Below, in pieces: positions 24,235 to 33,776 of a DNA stretch of 52,108 nucleotides. Within the stretch, counting starts at the first letter, position 1, and every line of letters starts with the position of its first letter. The stretch lies in the NCBI GenBank assembly GCA_038043245.1, contig JBBTCH010000017.1:1-52108 (forward strand), written 5' to 3'. The position numbers were made by a program, and so were the translations under genes. Below the pieces are notes generated by a model. It had not been told where the DNA came from, did not search any database, and saw nothing but the letters and a program-made list of their open reading frames with translations. Source of the DNA: JACPFV01 sp038043245 (GTDB lineage Bacteria > Pseudomonadota > Gammaproteobacteria > Nevskiales > Nevskiaceae).

Positions 24235-27009
24235 TTATTCATACCCAGCTCGGTGTACCCAGGACCCTCTGTCCTGATACGGCATCGCCACGCATTCGCC
24301 GGTGGGCGTGGTCGAACCGGGGCCGATCACGCCCGTCAGCGATGGAAGATAGCTTGGCGGATGTTTCCGTCGGCATTCGGCCAGCGTTCCAGGCGCGGTG
24401 ATATCGCAGTCTAGAGGCGCGCCGTCCACCCGTTGCAGCGTCGCTGCCAGCGCCGCGGCCATTACGGCATCGCGCGAACGGCCGCCGGTATAGTCGCGAC
24501 GGATCGCCAGGCTGGAAGTGGCCGGATCGAGCACCCGCAGCACGAGGTTATCCATCACGCTCTGATCGAACAGGTGGCTGCCAACGCCGGCAACTCGGCC
24601 ATATACCGTCGGGTCCGCAGGAGCGCCGCCGCAGACTGAACTGCCAGCCACGCCGTCCAGCACGTTGTCCTTGAGCCCGCCGAACAGTTCGTCGCGCAGC
24701 GCGTTGACGTACTCGCCGAATAGGGTCGCGCCGGCGCTGTCGACCCAGGTCGCGCTGTCCGCCGGATTGATGCCGGCGCCGTAATGCTTGCGGTCCCATG
24801 CCAGTATCAGATCGAGGGCGGCCTTCTCGACTTCGCTCAGGGAGGACGCGGCTGAAGCGCGGAAAGCCTGGATCACCGGCAAGTATTCGCGCGCGCGCGG
24901 GTCGGTAGTGCCGGCGTGGATGTCAATCTCGCGCAGGTCCGCGAAAGTCCAGTTGCTGCGTGTTGCCAGCTTGTCCAGCAAGCTGGTTACGCGCTGGCCC
25001 GGCCCGCCGGGACGCGAGGTCGAGCCCATGCCCTCACCGTCGAGCCAGCCGAAGGCCGGCTTGTTGTTCCAGTTGGCGACATAGCCCTGCGGCGGGTCAA
25101 TCACTTTCGGTGTTTCGGCAAAAGTGAGCAGACCGGCCATGTCGAATGCACCGGTGCCGGGGATCGGCAGGCGCTGATCGGTCAGCGGATGCCGTCGCAT
25201 GTGCAGGCCGGGATGGAAGAACCCGATGTGGCCGTCGCGGGTTGCGACCGTCACGTTCTCGTTCCAGGTGACTTTGGCCACGCCCGCCGCGAACTCGGCA
25301 AAACTTTTGGCTTTGTTCCACTCGCGGATGCCTTCGATGGTTTCGACTTCGCGCCCGTACATCGCGTACTGCACGCTGCGCGCGCGCCCGCCGGCATCGT
25401 CGCGCGCAACAATCGGACCGTGCACGGTGTTGCAGACCTCGACGTCGGTGGAGAACGCGGATGGGCCGAACGGCAAGCCCTGCGAAGACAATCGGTAGTT
25501 CACCGTCTCGGTGCGGCACGCCATATCCTTCCACGCGCCATTGTGGAAATACTGGTTCGCGTCGCAGGTATTGGCCGTCTGTTGCGCGGTGGAACAGAGG
25601 GTCTCGATGAAACTGTCGATCGTCTTGCTGTAACCCGTGGTCAGCCCCCAGGCCGCTTCAGGCGTATAGCCGATGCCCACCGTCGGCAGGATTGGCACCG
25701 AAGTGCCGCGCGCGTCGTAACCCGCGCCGTGCACTTCGTATTCCACCAGCAGTAGCGGGTAGCTGTAGCCCAGCTGCGGCGCGCTGATCAGCAGCGTGCC
25801 GTCACCGCGGGTGCGCGACGGCCCGACCGCGAACGCAAACGAGGCGCCGGTCGGCTTTCGGCGCAGCGCGGCCAAGCCCTCGTTCAGCGTCGCGAGCTGC
25901 GCCTGCAACTGCCGACGCTTGTTGCGACTGGCGACCGCGGTGCGACCGCGCGCCGGCGCGTTGCCGGCGATCAACTCACACTCCTGCGGCAGCGGCGCAT
26001 GGCCGGTACCCTCACCCTTCCACACCGTTTCGGGCACCTGCGCCGAGTCGAGTGCCCAAGCCGCCATGCTGGCGAACGCGGCGTCGCGACCACCGGACGG
26101 TGTCACATGATTCGAAAATTCGCCGGACGCCAGTGGCACGCTGGTTACCGCTTTGCGGTCCTCCAGCCAGGTCATGTCCTGGAATGCCTTCAGCGCTTCC
26201 GCGCGCGAGCCGTACTCGATTTCCAGCTGCTTGAGCATCTGGATGTTCAGAGACTCGTTGCCGCCTTCGGAGGCGACGAAGCGCGTGATGTAGACCCCCG
26301 CAGCCAGCACATCCTGCACCGTGAAGGGCTGCGGCACGCTGCTGAGCAGCGCGTACTCGGCGGGCACCAGCGAAGGGTCAGCCAGTACCTCGTCCAGCCA
26401 GGCATTGGCGCCGTCAACATAGCCGAGGACCATGTCCTTCGATTCGACGGACAGGCGGTCAAACATCTGCTGGTACTGCTCGGACGAGTACGTGACCACG
26501 CGCTGCTGGATATCAGCGGGTACGGTGCCGCAGCCGGTCAGCTCGGCCAGCGTGCCGCGGCCGGTGCGGCGCACGGCGTCCATCAGAAACAATCGGTCCT
26601 GCGCCACCGCATAACCCACGCCGAACCAGAGATCATGCACGTTGCCTGCATACACAATCGGCACGCCGTAACTGTCGCGGTAAATTTCGATGCCAGACTT
26701 GGGCACGGTGGGCGTGCCGGGTTTGGTACCGAGCGCTCCGGGCTTGGCGTCGAAGTTCCAATAGAGCAGGCGCTGGTCGTCCACATGCGCGCCGTAATCG
26801 GCGGGAGCGCCGGACAGCGAACCCTGCACTTGCCCGTCCACCGAAAAGAAGCCGGACTGCCCCGGCGGCAGAACAGATTCGGCCTTTAGAACTAGCGAGG
26901 ATCCGGATGTTGATCCCGGTGATGATGAACCTTCGGATACGGCAGGGTCGTCGCCGCACGCCGCCAGCAACAGACAGACACCCGCGACCGCAAGCAGCGC
27001 TGCGCGCAT
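24235..27009 (-). CDS. Large lipoprotein acylase of the penicillin amidase family
   Basis: A 924-residue precursor with a lipobox (CLLLAACGD). The N-terminal part (IEIYRDSYGVPIVYA, VGYAVAQDRLFLMD) matches the A-chain of penicillin amidases. The B-chain probably begins at Ser390 in PTGASFAFAVG, followed by DGTLLISAPQLGYSYP, HGAGYDARG and TPEAAWGLTTG, all good family landmarks. The residue after the nucleophile is Phe rather than the usual Asn, marking a divergent subfamily. A strong GGAGGAG ribosome binding site precedes the ATG. It is divergent from the beta-helix/cytochrome gene across a 141-nt gap. Substrate unknown. Confidence 0.92.
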   Translation of the reverse strand: MRAALLAVAGVCLLLAACGDDPAVSEGSSSPGSTSGSSLVLKAESVLPPGQSGFFSVDGQVQGSLSGAPADYGAHVDDQRLLYWNFDAKPGALGTKPGTPTVPKSGIEIYRDSYGVPIVYAGNVHDLWFGVGYAVAQDRLFLMDAVRRTGRGTLAELTGCGTVPADIQQRVVTYSSEQYQQMFDRLSVESKDMVLGYVDGANAWLDEVLADPSLVPAEYALLSSVPQPFTVQDVLAAGVYITRFVASEGGNESLNIQMLKQLEIEYGSRAEALKAFQDMTWLEDRKAVTSVPLASGEFSNHVTPSGGRDAAFASMAAWALDSAQVPETVWKGEGTGHAPLPQECELIAGNAPARGRTAVASRNKRRQLQAQLATLNEGLAALRRKPTGASFAFAVGPSRTRGDGTLLISAPQLGYSYPLLLVEYEVHGAGYDARGTSVPILPTVGIGYTPEAAWGLTTGYSKTIDSFIETLCSTAQQTANTCDANQYFHNGAWKDMACRTETVNYRLSSQGLPFGPSAFSTDVEVCNTVHGPIVARDDAGGRARSVQYAMYGREVETIEGIREWNKAKSFAEFAAGVAKVTWNENVTVATRDGHIGFFHPGLHMRRHPLTDQRLPIPGTGAFDMAGLLTFAETPKVIDPPQGYVANWNNKPAFGWLDGEGMGSTSRPGGPGQRVTSLLDKLATRSNWTFADLREIDIHAGTTDPRAREYLPVIQAFRASAASSLSEVEKAALDLILAWDRKHYGAGINPADSATWVDSAGATLFGEYVNALRDELFGGLKDNVLDGVAGSSVCGGAPADPTVYGRVAGVGSHLFDQSVMDNLVLRVLDPATSSLAIRRDYTGGRSRDAVMAAALAATLQRVDGAPLDCDITAPGTLAECRRKHPPSYLPSLTGVIGPGSTTPTGECVAMPYQDRGSWVHRAGYE

Positions 27010-27150
27010 TTCTCCTCCAGTGTGTATTTATGAACCGCTAATAAAGACACTCTAGCGACTGCTTATCGCTCGTGCACTTCACTGAGTAATTCTGACTAGC
27101 GCAGCCGCCCTCCAGCTGACGGATAATGACTCACGCTGAGGAGCGCATTC

Positions 27151-30100
27151 ATGAAAATCAAAACCCTGGCCCGCGTCGGGTCGCTCGCTGTCCTGTCCCT
27201 GCTCACCGCCTGCAATTCCAGTGAACCGTTTTTCGGTCTTCTGGGCGGCGCAAAAGAAACGGCCACGGCAGGCACGTCGCGTTATCTGATCTGTCCCGGC
27301 CCCAACGCGCAGAAAGAGGCGCTGATCGCCTTCTTCGATGCGCGCGAAGGTGACACCATCGAGTTCTGCGAGGGCCAGTTCGAGTTCGACACCGGCCTGA
27401 TCATGACCGGCAAGCGCGGCATCACGCTCAAGGGCGCGGGCATCAACAAGACTTATCTGCGTTTTGAAAACAGCAGCTCGCAGGACGGCATCAGCATCAA
27501 CCAGGTGGACGGCATCGTCGTCAGCGACCTGACGATCTATGACGCGCCGGGCAACGGCCTGCGCATCTTCCGCACCAATCACGTCACCATCCAGCGCGTA
27601 AAGGTGGGTTGGAGCAACTCCGACCCGGCCACGCCCTACGGCAACTACGACGCCACCCAGGAATCCTGGTCGAGCAACGGCGCCTATGCGTTCTATCCGG
27701 TGATCACGCGCTACGTGCTGATCGAGGACTCCATCTCGGTTGGCTCGGCCGATGCCGGCGTCTATATCGGCCAGTCTTCGGACATTCTCGTGCGCCGCAC
27801 CGAGGCGTATCACAACGTCGCCGGCTTCGAGTTCGAGAACACCTACCGCGCCGAGTTCGTCGACAACATCGCCCACGACAACGTCGGCGGATTTCTGGTG
27901 TTCGACCTACCAGGCCGCGTGCAGTTTGGCGAGAAGAACCGCGTGCATCGCAACAAGAGCTACAGCAACAACGTCAGCAACTTCGGCCCGCGCGGCGCCA
28001 TCATCGGCTCGCTGCCGGCCGGCACCGGCATGCTGGTGCTGGCGAGCGATCAGCTCGAAGTGCACGACAACGAGATCTACGACAACCGCACCACCGGCCT
28101 CGCCCTGGTCAACTACGGACTCGCCGACGCCAATGAAGCGTCCACCAACTACGATTTCTTCTCGGAAGGCCTGCACATCTACAACAACACCTTCCGCGAC
28201 AACGGCTACGACCCGCAGTTACCCGAAATCGACCGCGCCTCCTGCGCCGGCGACCCGCGCCTGCCGACCGGGTTGCCGGGGCCGCCGGACCTACCGATCC
28301 CGCCCGAAATTCCGACCGAGGAAAATCCCACTGGCAATTTGACCAAACCGGTGGATTGCCTCACCGACAATCCGACCCTCCTGCCAGCGATCCTGCTGGT
28401 GAAAAACAAAGGCAAATCGGCGCATATCCTCTGGGATGGCGGCGTGGACCGCGCGCCCAACAAAGATAAGGATGGCAATATCTGTCCGATCCCGGTGGAC
28501 CGCGATGACATCGCGCTCAACCTGCCCAACCCCAACGACACGCTGCGCCCGGAGCCTCGGCTCGACGAGCGCGGCCGGCCGAATCTCTACCAGTTCGACC
28601 CGATTCCGGCCTGCAAGTACAACGCCTGGAAGTTCGATGGTGCCGGCGTGCTGAAAAAACCCGAGAACGGCCTGTGTGTCGAAGGCAATACCTTTGAAAA
28701 CACCCTGATGCACCCGACTGGCCTGCTGGTGGACGATTTCGCCAATGCGCATTTTTCCACTGCCGACCCGACCGATTCGAATAACCAAACGCTGTCGGAC
28801 AACACGCCCCCCACGGATTGCCCGACGGTGCCGCTGGCGCTGATGCCGCTGTTCACGCCGGTGCTGCCGCACTTCGTCCCCAACCCCGATGCCGACCCGC
28901 GACCGACCGAAGCCGAAATCGCGGCCGCATGCGACGCGGTGAAGCCTGGCGAAATCAACTACGAGGCCGTGCTCAACTACAACTGCCCGCGGCTGTCGGG
29001 CTACGGCCTGTATGTGGACGAGCAGGACCCGCGCAAGGGCACCATCGGCCGCTCGATGCCGTTCGAGCTCAACTCGATCCTGTTCTCCGACTACGCGTCG
29101 AAATACCGCTTCATGGTCTTGCCGCCGGGCAGTAAGGCCGAATACCAGGACCACGCGAAGTGCGAGACCCTGAACATCTACGACTGCTATTCGCAGACAC
29201 TGAAATTCCCGGTCGGCACCGTGTTCAGCAAAACCTTCACCTTCAAGGACGGCAGCGAGGAAGATGTGGTGGAAACGCGCCTGCTGATCAAACGCCAGAA
29301 CAAGGCCGGCGGCGTTTACTGGACCGGCTTTGCCTACCTGTGGCAAACCGGCGCCGACGGCAAGCGCTACGCCGAATTGAAGATCGAAGGCGCCGAAAAA
29401 AGCGTCGCTTGGGACTACGACGACGAAGACCCCGAGGCGCGTGACACCGCGGGCAATCGCCCGCACTACACGGGTTCGTCGGCGAACTACGCAATCCCCA
29501 ATGCCGGGGCTTGCGTGCTGTGCCACAACGGCGACGACCTCGAAGCCGGCGCGCCACCGATCGGACCGAAACCGCGCAACCTGAACCGCGACAGCGACAT
29601 CCCCGGCATCGGCGTGATCAACCAGCTCGCCTACATGCAGAGCCAAGGTTTCGTGGATTTGCCGCCGGGTCCGGCGGAACAACTCGAACATCTTCCGCGC
29701 TGGAACGTACCCGGCGACGCGCGCAAGCCCGACGGCGGCAACTATGCCGCCGACTCACCCGAGGATATTCACAAGCGCGTGCGCGCGTACTTGGAGGTGA
29801 ACTGCTATCACTGCCACAACGGCGCCGGCAACGCGCAGAATTCCGGCCTCAATCTCAACTCCTTCACCGAGCCGATGCGCACCGGCAACGGCATCTGCAA
29901 GGTGCCGATCGCTGCCGGCCAGGCCGCCGACTTCGGCAACTGGGATATCCAGCCCGGTGATTCGGGTCAGTCGATCCTCAATGCAAGACTCGCCAGCACC
30001 GAGGCCGGCATCAAGATGCCGCCGCTGGCGCGCAGCGTGATGCACGCCGAGGCGGTGGAACTAATTAACCGTTGGGTAGACAGCGTGCTGCCGATTACTG

Positions 30101-30243
30101 ATTCCGAGGGGAAATTCGTTTACGTAGATGACAACGACAACTTCTGCGGCAGCGGTGGTGGCGCTGGCACCTTGCCGACCGGGCTGATGCGCCCGCTTCC
30201 AGAAGTGCCGCCAACGCCGGCGCAGAAGGCTCCGTGGGGCTAA
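27151..30243 (+). CDS. Lipoprotein fusion: parallel beta-helix domain plus di-haem c-type domain
   Basis: A 1030-residue lipoprotein (lipobox SLLTAC, Cys21). Residues about 45-340 form a right-handed parallel beta-helix with regular NNxI/V-type turns (GIVVSDLTIYDAPGNGLRIF, NHVTIQRVKVGWSN). A Pro/Asp-rich linker with CLTDNPTLLP follows. From about 600 comes a domain (GYGLYVDEQDPRKG, FELNSILFSDYASKYRFMVL) of the SO2930/HNE_0200 type, with two haem motifs: C788-V-L-C-H and C885-Y-H-C-H. I know these two modules as separate neighbouring genes in other bacteria; here they form one chain. A GAGGAG ribosome binding site supports the start. Probably an outer-membrane redox lipoprotein of unknown substrate. 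Confidence 0.88.
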   Translation: MKIKTLARVGSLAVLSLLTACNSSEPFFGLLGGAKETATAGTSRYLICPGPNAQKEALIAFFDAREGDTIEFCEGQFEFDTGLIMTGKRGITLKGAGINKTYLRFENSSSQDGISINQVDGIVVSDLTIYDAPGNGLRIFRTNHVTIQRVKVGWSNSDPATPYGNYDATQESWSSNGAYAFYPVITRYVLIEDSISVGSADAGVYIGQSSDILVRRTEAYHNVAGFEFENTYRAEFVDNIAHDNVGGFLVFDLPGRVQFGEKNRVHRNKSYSNNVSNFGPRGAIIGSLPAGTGMLVLASDQLEVHDNEIYDNRTTGLALVNYGLADANEASTNYDFFSEGLHIYNNTFRDNGYDPQLPEIDRASCAGDPRLPTGLPGPPDLPIPPEIPTEENPTGNLTKPVDCLTDNPTLLPAILLVKNKGKSAHILWDGGVDRAPNKDKDGNICPIPVDRDDIALNLPNPNDTLRPEPRLDERGRPNLYQFDPIPACKYNAWKFDGAGVLKKPENGLCVEGNTFENTLMHPTGLLVDDFANAHFSTADPTDSNNQTLSDNTPPTDCPTVPLALMPLFTPVLPHFVPNPDADPRPTEAEIAAACDAVKPGEINYEAVLNYNCPRLSGYGLYVDEQDPRKGTIGRSMPFELNSILFSDYASKYRFMVLPPGSKAEYQDHAKCETLNIYDCYSQTLKFPVGTVFSKTFTFKDGSEEDVVETRLLIKRQNKAGGVYWTGFAYLWQTGADGKRYAELKIEGAEKSVAWDYDDEDPEARDTAGNRPHYTGSSANYAIPNAGACVLCHNGDDLEAGAPPIGPKPRNLNRDSDIPGIGVINQLAYMQSQGFVDLPPGPAEQLEHLPRWNVPGDARKPDGGNYAADSPEDIHKRVRAYLEVNCYHCHNGAGNAQNSGLNLNSFTEPMRTGNGICKVPIAAGQAADFGNWDIQPGDSGQSILNARLASTEAGIKMPPLARSVMHAEAVELINRWVDSVLPITDSEGKFVYVDDNDNFCGSGGGAGTLPTGLMRPLPEVPPTPAQKAPWG

Positions 30244-30299
30244 TAAATCCGCTGCGGCAATATCTAAATTACCTATCCCGTAAGCCTCTATCGTTGGAT

Positions 30300-33200
30300 C
30301 TACGGTTGCGGCAAGCCAGAGTAACCCTCAAGTTGATTGTAATGATTGTCACCCCAGCACACCACATTTCCGCTAGACAGTAGTCCACAAGCATGAAAGT
30401 CGCCTAGGCTCATCGCTATAGCATTACCTCCTGATAATCCTTGGCCCGGAGCTCCCATTCCCTGATCGAAGCTGTGAGCGCCCCAACAGGCTACATTGCC
30501 ATTCGACAGCAATGCACATGCTGCCCATTGCGCTGGAGAGCGGACTTCAGAATTACTAGTTATGCGAGCAGCAATTGCGTTCCCACCCGAGTATCCATCG
30601 ATTGGATCGTGCGCGTAATAACCGGGGCCCCAGCAATTCACGTTACCGTTCGATAACAATGCGCACGAATGATTGTCCGCGACGGTTACTGAAGTGGCAT
30701 TTCCGCCAAAATATCCCGCAGACTTACCATATTCGTTACTGCCCCAGCATTGCACATTGCCATTCGACAGCAGTGCACACGCATGCGTATTACCAGCGCT
30801 CACAAAAATGGCGTTACCGCCAAAGTATCCCACGGACTGGCCGTAACGATTGTCGCCCCAGCATTGCACATTGCCATTCGACAGCAGTGCACACGCATGC
30901 CATAGATCCGAGTAATACGGCGCCGAATTAGGTGAAGTGCTACTTACATCCACTGCGATAGCATTCCCTCCTGAATATCCAGCGATCTGATCGTTGATAT
31001 TGGCTCCCCAACATTGGACATTGCCATTTGACAAGAGGGCGCACGAATATGGGTTACCTGCGCTCACTGCAACTGCATTTCCGCCTAAGTAGCCAATGGA
31101 CGGACCATGGAGATTGTTACCCCAACATTGCACATCACCGATAGATAACAGCGCGCATGAATATGGGTTACTCGCGCTCACTGCAATAGCGTTCCGTCCG
31201 GAGTACCCCGTGGATGTGGTGTCCTTGAGGTAATAACGGCCGACTTCGCCGCCGTAGTAGTCGCCCCAACATTGTACGTTGCCATTAAATAGAAGCGCGC
31301 AAGTATTATTAGGGCCCGAGTCCAGCGCAACAGCCGGCGCGGTCTTACCCAGTTCCGAAGTGCTAAACGTCGCAGTTCCAGTGCTGGCTATCGTCCCATA
31401 TGCCCTGGCAACTGCAATCGTCGCCCCTGAGGCATTCAGCAAGTTGACGCTGAACATCTTAACGCCGTCGTCGAAGTGGTAAGGCAATATATCAATGGAA
31501 ATTTCGGCCTGAGCTTGTCCAGCGACAAAGATCAAAGTTCCACTGTTTGCGACATAGTCTTGGTCAGCCTTGGCTGTGTAATCGCTCGTACTGAAATTTA
31601 CACTGGCGGCGCTGGCTGTATTTCCATCTCGCCTTACAACAAACTTCATTTTTACAACTTCACTGTAGCTATCCATAGCCGTAGCACTGAGCACACTCAA
31701 TAAAGACGGCATTTGAGGCGGGGGTGGCGGAGGAACACAATCCAAACCGCTACAAGGCGGTGGCGGTGGGATACCCGGCGGGATGCAATCTAAACCGTTG
31801 CAAGGTAGTGGCGGCGGATTAACCGGCGGGACGCAATCCATGCCGCTGCAAGCGCATAAAACGGGGTCATGCGCTAACTGTTGGCCCCAGATCAGGTTGA
31901 CCGTTGGCATGGGGTGCGTACCGGCGACGGTGATAGCCATATAATCGGGACAAGTACTGTCAAAGCGGTATGGAGGCTCATGACAGTCGTGAGTGTTGCC
32001 ATGTCCTTCGCCATGCCACATCCAGAAGTTGTCGCCGTATGCGATGTTGTCGCCGAAACTACGATATCCAGCGCAACTACCTACTGCGCTGGTATCCACT
32101 GATTTAAGGCCGGCGAAAATGAGGCTGTATTCCCACGTCTCTACTCGAGTAAAAAAATGCCGCCAAGTGGGATCGCCAGCGCCGAGAGCGGCGTTGTAGG
32201 GATATGGAGCCGCAGGGCCAGCGTACGAAGTTGGGGCTGGATAGAGGTGTAGATCGGTTGGAGCTGGTGCAGATGGCGGGACTTGATATTTCGTCTGGAA
32301 ATTCAAACCAGACGGTAATTGGTATAACCCCTGCTTAGCAGCTTGACAAGGAAGCCGCGATTGATATGGCAAAGGCGCAGTCTTGCAAGCAGCAATGCTT
32401 TGCAATGCATAACTGCCTGAACGTCTCAAGTTTGCGAATAACCTTTCGCCGTGAGCATCTCCGCACGCCAAAGCATCTGCACCTTCCTGCGCTGCGCATT
32501 CTGCAAATTCCTTGCACTCGCCAGCCTTGCATTTGAATCCGTAGGGGAAAATAAGGAAGACCGAATCCGAATCGTCCAGCAGATACCGTATATTCGCTGC
32601 AGCGTAAACTTCACCGTAAACGTGAACCGTAATCAATTCATCCACACCAAGCTCAATGAGAAAATCAAGCAATACTTCTTGGTAGGTATCAGGCGGGGCA
32701 GATGCGTATCTGTAGTACAACGAGGCTAAATAACCAGCAAATTGCACTTCATCAAGCCTGAGAACGACGATGCGTCCCATCGATAGTTGCACATTGAAAC
32801 ATGTGCCCAATCCATTGGAATCACTCTCGCTAGAGTTGACAGTAGAAGCCTTTGTCTGGGTCTGGCATTTGCTCAGGGCCAGCCGCAAGATTTTGCTGAG
32901 ATCGCTGCCCTCGCGTGGAATTTGGAGCGCCATGCCGGGAGCAGTCTTGCCGCCCTCGACAGTGCCCGCCGCAGTGGTTCCCGCAGAAGGTTGCAGATAG
33001 CCACAGATCAATCCTGTCGAAGACCAAATATCTCCTGAACACATTCCCGCTTGATAGAGGTAAGGAGCCAACAGCAGTGAGGCTCCATCCAATGACGGTA
33101 GCCGGCCTTCCCCTGCGCTTTTTATGGTCTTTCCGACATTGGATAGCTCACCTGCGATAAGTTCAGCTGTTTTTTCTACGGAAAGCTGCGGGGCTAAAAC

Positions 33201-33608
33201 GTATTTAACAACGGTGTTTTTTAAGAAAGCCTCTGTGGGCTCGGTTGCCCCAGATGCATGCGCTTCTTCAATCAGCGTCTTGATAAAAAGCCGTTGCGCC
33301 TTGGCTACGCCGGCTCGAGCCATTTCTTCATCAACTGCTTTGGGGTCCAATGCGTTAAGCGCAGGTGCACCCTGCTTGAAAGGGTCAATGATTGAAACTG
33401 CAGCCACCAGCGGATGGACAATATTCGTTGGTGTAGTTGCTTCCTCACCCGCATAGAAAGCAGGAGTTGCTAGCGCCGAGGGTTCCGCCGAAGGGGGTTG
33501 ACTGCTTGGAGTTGAACTCAGGGACCAAGCAATAAATGGGATGACTGAGACAAATGCAACAACAAGAGGCCAAGACAAACGCGCTCTGCCAAGGATAGGA
33601 CTAAACAT
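30300..33608 (-). CDS. Large exported protein with Calx-beta-like domain and RCC1-like Cys repeats
   Basis: An 1102-residue protein with an N-terminal hydrophobic signal/anchor (about 10-30) and an unrecognised Cys-containing region (about 40-580). Next is a Pro-rich linker with three 16-residue repeats of the form C-S/N-G-L/M-D-C-V/I-PP (about 582-635), then a Calx-beta-like domain (about 640-740: STSDYTAKADQDYVANSGT, FDDGVKMFSVNLLN). Eight repeats of CALLSNGNVQCWG type (about 770-1100) form an RCC1-like propeller, each with two cysteines. Base composition looks markedly less GC-rich than the neighbours, suggesting transfer. It converges on the beta-helix/cytochrome gene. Function unknown; a surface adhesin is a guess. 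Confidence 0.88.
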   Translation of the reverse strand: MFSPILGRARLSWPLVVAFVSVIPFIAWSLSSTPSSQPPSAEPSALATPAFYAGEEATTPTNIVHPLVAAVSIIDPFKQGAPALNALDPKAVDEEMARAGVAKAQRLFIKTLIEEAHASGATEPTEAFLKNTVVKYVLAPQLSVEKTAELIAGELSNVGKTIKSAGEGRLPSLDGASLLLAPYLYQAGMCSGDIWSSTGLICGYLQPSAGTTAAGTVEGGKTAPGMALQIPREGSDLSKILRLALSKCQTQTKASTVNSSESDSNGLGTCFNVQLSMGRIVVLRLDEVQFAGYLASLYYRYASAPPDTYQEVLLDFLIELGVDELITVHVYGEVYAAANIRYLLDDSDSVFLIFPYGFKCKAGECKEFAECAAQEGADALACGDAHGERLFANLRRSGSYALQSIAACKTAPLPYQSRLPCQAAKQGLYQLPSGLNFQTKYQVPPSAPAPTDLHLYPAPTSYAGPAAPYPYNAALGAGDPTWRHFFTRVETWEYSLIFAGLKSVDTSAVGSCAGYRSFGDNIAYGDNFWMWHGEGHGNTHDCHEPPYRFDSTCPDYMAITVAGTHPMPTVNLIWGQQLAHDPVLCACSGMDCVPPVNPPPLPCNGLDCIPPGIPPPPPCSGLDCVPPPPPPQMPSLLSVLSATAMDSYSEVVKMKFVVRRDGNTASAASVNFSTSDYTAKADQDYVANSGTLIFVAGQAQAEISIDILPYHFDDGVKMFSVNLLNASGATIAVARAYGTIASTGTATFSTSELGKTAPAVALDSGPNNTCALLFNGNVQCWGDYYGGEVGRYYLKDTTSTGYSGRNAIAVSASNPYSCALLSIGDVQCWGNNLHGPSIGYLGGNAVAVSAGNPYSCALLSNGNVQCWGANINDQIAGYSGGNAIAVDVSSTSPNSAPYYSDLWHACALLSNGNVQCWGDNRYGQSVGYFGGNAIFVSAGNTHACALLSNGNVQCWGSNEYGKSAGYFGGNATSVTVADNHSCALLSNGNVNCWGPGYYAHDPIDGYSGGNAIAARITSNSEVRSPAQWAACALLSNGNVACWGAHSFDQGMGAPGQGLSGGNAIAMSLGDFHACGLLSSGNVVCWGDNHYNQLEGYSGLPQP
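30741..30900. repeat. Identical 46-bp direct repeat inside the RCC1-like propeller
   Basis: The 46 nt at 30741-30786 recur exactly at 30855-30900, 114 bp (38 codons) apart, and encode neighbouring copies of the ACALLSNGNVQCWG repeat. Identity without silent changes points to recent repeat expansion or gene conversion in this gene. Confidence 0.85.
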
Positions 33609-33776
33609 TTGGTTCTCCCCGAAACAGCGATTGCTGCTACGTGAATGCAGCTATTTGTGAAATCAGGCTACGCCTCTTGGAAACCACCAGCAAGTTGGGG
33701 AAATATGAAGTGGTATATCCACTATCAGCTTGGCGGCTCTAGGGACTGTTTTCGACCTTGTAGCGAAAATTAGCGC

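Noticed and set aside
28291..29691. Open frame of 466 codons opposite the beta-helix/di-haem gene
   Set aside because: An antisense shadow. The plus-strand product has a lipobox, beta-helix turns and two CxxCH motifs, while the minus-strand product has none of these.
30600..31300. Regularly spaced repeats resembling a CRISPR array
   Set aside because: The repeats are in frame and encode the CALLSNGNVQCWG units of the RCC1-like propeller. Spacing follows protein repeats, and there are no cas genes.
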